A stretch of 15,791 nt of DNA from an uncultured Bacilli bacterium (GTDB lineage: Bacteria; Bacillota_I; Bacilli_A; RF39; UBA660). Positions 14,184-15,791 of the stretch are shown here, in pieces (the stretch's first letter is position 1; each line of letters begins with the position of its first letter). The DNA lies in assembly GCA_947624125.1 (NCBI GenBank), contig CANQIY010000019.1, positions 1-15,791 on the forward strand, in the 5' to 3' direction. Made by a program: the position numbers and the translations under genes. Under the pieces are notes generated by a model, which saw nothing but the letters and a program-made list of their open reading frames with translations, searched no databases and was not told the origin of the DNA.

Positions 14184-15791
14184 CTATTTCCATGCTGGTC
14201 CACCAACACCTGTTGAACCACCATAAGTTATATTTAAATTTACTTTATCTTGAATTTGACTAAATATACTTGAATTTTGAACTTGGTCCCAAGTTGTCCA
14301 ATAACCTGATGAAGCCGTATTAGCATTTCTTTCTGCACTAGTTAAAAGTCTATCTTTACTAAACGAAATATGGTCACTTAAATCTCTATTATTAACAATA
14401 CTATCAATAAATGTACTATAACAGAAGATATTTTGATAATTACCATAATCATAACATTCAAGGGTTGAACTATCAGCATAGTTAGGATTATTTTCATTAT
14501 AATCTTTAACCCAATTAATCATTTTACTATCCATGTTAACTCGAACAGCATAATCAGTATTAACGTTACTATTAAATGTAACTTGGTCATGATATTCAAC
14601 ATCATAAATCTTATCGCCATCATTTTGAATTTCTTGTGTTGTAACAAAGGCTTTTAATTCTAATACTGTATTTAAATCTTTCCAATCCCAGTTTACAGTA
14701 TTTGGTCTTTCACTCGTATCATTTGGATGTAAATCTTCTGGTGTTACTGGTCTATAACTAATATTAGGTTTCTCACCATCAACTATACAACCATCACAAT
14801 CAACTGGACATGTTGGACATGTAGGTTTTCTTTCGCCTTCACAACCATTTGGGTCACATGTAACAGGACAGTCTGGACAATTTACTTTATAAGCACATAC
14901 ATATGGTGTTTCATAAGTAGAACCGCCAACTTCTGCACTTGATGCTAAACCAGTATTACTACACTTGTCAGTAATAGCTTTCATTGCTGTAGAACCAGCT
15001 TCTTCAACATTCCATACTCTTCCTAAATCACCTGTATCAAAATATTCACCTAAGTTATTAACTATTAAAGCATATTGATAAGTACCTGCTCCTGTACCTA
15101 AACCAACTGGCCAGCCTGTAAATGGTGTCGTATTACTTGCTCCTTCACCATCAAGAACAATTGCGCCGCTTGGATGCATTGTAAATAATGTTGGTGTTGT
15201 AAATGTTGCTCCACTGACAGTCATTTCATATTTCATATAATCAGCTACAGTAACACTCTTTGTTTCAACCTTACAACCACTACTACCGATACCAGTACAA
15301 ATTAACTTTTGATAATTTTGAATTAATACTGGATAATTATTCCAATTACCACCGGAACATTTTTCATAAGAATTATCAGCCATACCAACACAATATTGAG
15401 ATGAAGGAGAACTGAAGCTTCCACCACCACTTGTTTCTAAACGATTTCGATTATTTTGTTTTAAACCATTAATATATGATTCTTCATCATAATCAAATTT
15501 AATCTCAGGCTCAAAATCTGTTCTAAATTCCCAAGGATATGTTTCACTTGCCATACTACAACTATTAATTTTTTCAATCATATCTTGTAATTTTTTAACA
15601 TCATTTGGCATTTTATTATTAATTTCACTATTTTTTGTTGCCATCTTCGATGTGTCTAAATCATAACCATCTTCAACTAAAGTACAAGTAGAATAGTCAA
15701 TTTGGGCATTAGACTCATAAGTACATGTTAGCATACTAGAACCAGTACAAGAAATAGAGCCATGTTCTAATTCAGCATAAATAGAAATATC
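14184..15791 (-). CDS. Cys-rich extracellular protein at the head of the visible pilus operon (5' end missing)
   Basis: The reading frame stays open from the stop at 14184 to the window edge, so the start lies outside. The in-frame ATG at 15734 lacks a ribosome site and is preceded by 19 open codons (DISIYAELEHGSISCTGSS...). About 535 residues are visible. They are rich in Ser, Thr, Asn, Gly, Asp and Cys with no membrane helix, as in an exported protein whose signal or pilin-like N-terminus is off-window. A Cys/Pro cluster at 14787-14879 holds two related copies, CPDCPVTCDPNGC and CPTCPVDCDGC. The part after it (RPVTPEDLHPNDTSERPN, then NWDWKDLNTVLELKAFVTT) looks like a separate domain. It is 17 nt upstream of the TadE-like gene. 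A pilus-tip adhesin or a large minor pilin is the likeliest role, but this is inferred from context. Confidence 0.65.
   Translation of the reverse strand, partial: DISIYAELEHGSISCTGSSMLTCTYESNAQIDYSTCTLVEDGYDLDTSKMATKNSEINNKMPNDVKKLQDMIEKINSCSMASETYPWEFRTDFEPEIKFDYDEESYINGLKQNNRNRLETSGGGSFSSPSSQYCVGMADNSYEKCSGGNWNNYPVLIQNYQKLICTGIGSSGCKVETKSVTVADYMKYEMTVSGATFTTPTLFTMHPSGAIVLDGEGASNTTPFTGWPVGLGTGAGTYQYALIVNNLGEYFDTGDLGRVWNVEEAGSTAMKAITDKCSNTGLASSAEVGGSTYETPYVCAYKVNCPDCPVTCDPNGCEGERKPTCPTCPVDCDGCIVDGEKPNISYRPVTPEDLHPNDTSERPNTVNWDWKDLNTVLELKAFVTTQEIQNDGDKIYDVEYHDQVTFNSNVNTDYAVRVNMDSKMINWVKDYNENNPNYADSSTLECYDYGNYQNIFCYSTFIDSIVNNRDLSDHISFSKDRLLTSAERNANTASSGYWTTWDQVQNSSIFSQIQDKVNLNITYGGSTGVGGPAWK

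Overview
The window comes from a very A+T-rich, spore-forming member of the Bacillota (Firmicutes). The evidence is a complete gerA-type germinant-receptor operon, strong AAGGAGG-like ribosome binding sites, TTGxxx/TATAAT promoters, and TGA used as a normal stop (ends of the gerA-, gerC- and 106-aa-type genes), which argues for the standard bacterial code rather than a Mycoplasma code. A Tad-type pilus operon with proteins of a style seen in uncultivated gut Bacilli/Clostridia fits a host-associated low-GC organism. I cannot name a species.

Layout. (1) 73-3589, plus strand: receptor genes in the order GerA, GerC, GerB, each overlapping the next by ATGA, forming one translationally coupled unit. 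(2) 3591-7374, minus strand, convergent with unit 1 at a 1-bp gap and sharing a 13-bp inverted repeat with it: a tight three-gene operon encoding a NusG-CTD/KOW protein with duplicated N-terminal repeats, a beta-CASP metallo-beta-lactamase nuclease resembling RNase J without its C-terminal domain, and a large protein with a PD-(D/E)XK-like nuclease core. I do not recognise this combination as a described system. (3) 7375-8371: a region without long genes that proves dense. It holds the operon promoter, a decayed DUF3592-type gene, a compact candidate type I toxin-antitoxin-like locus (25-aa hydrophobic peptide, exceptional Shine-Dalgarno inside a hairpin, mRNA whose predicted 5' end is perfectly complementary to its own 3' end, and a candidate antisense RNA), and a tRNA-Thr(GGT) with its own promoter and terminator. 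(4) 8372-9301, minus: a membrane-anchored surface protein of three Cys-containing repeats, divergent from (5) 9462-9782, plus: a small conserved-looking protein of unknown role. (6) 9824-15791, minus: a Tad/type-II-like pilus operon transcribed from outside the window through a Cys-rich secreted protein (5' end missing), a small membrane-anchored TadE-like protein, CpaB/RcpC, the CpaF/TadA ATPase with a long Asn-rich tail, TadB and TadC, ending at a terminator at 9787-9813.

How they work together. The GerA/GerC/GerB proteins form one germinant receptor in the spore inner membrane. The Tad genes supply the ATPase and inner-membrane platform that would assemble a pilus; major pilin, prepilin peptidase and TadZ are not in view and may lie beyond 15791. 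The strongest candidate for something undescribed is the small-peptide/self-complementary-mRNA locus at 7875-8153; second is the KOW/beta-CASP/PD-(D/E)XK operon.
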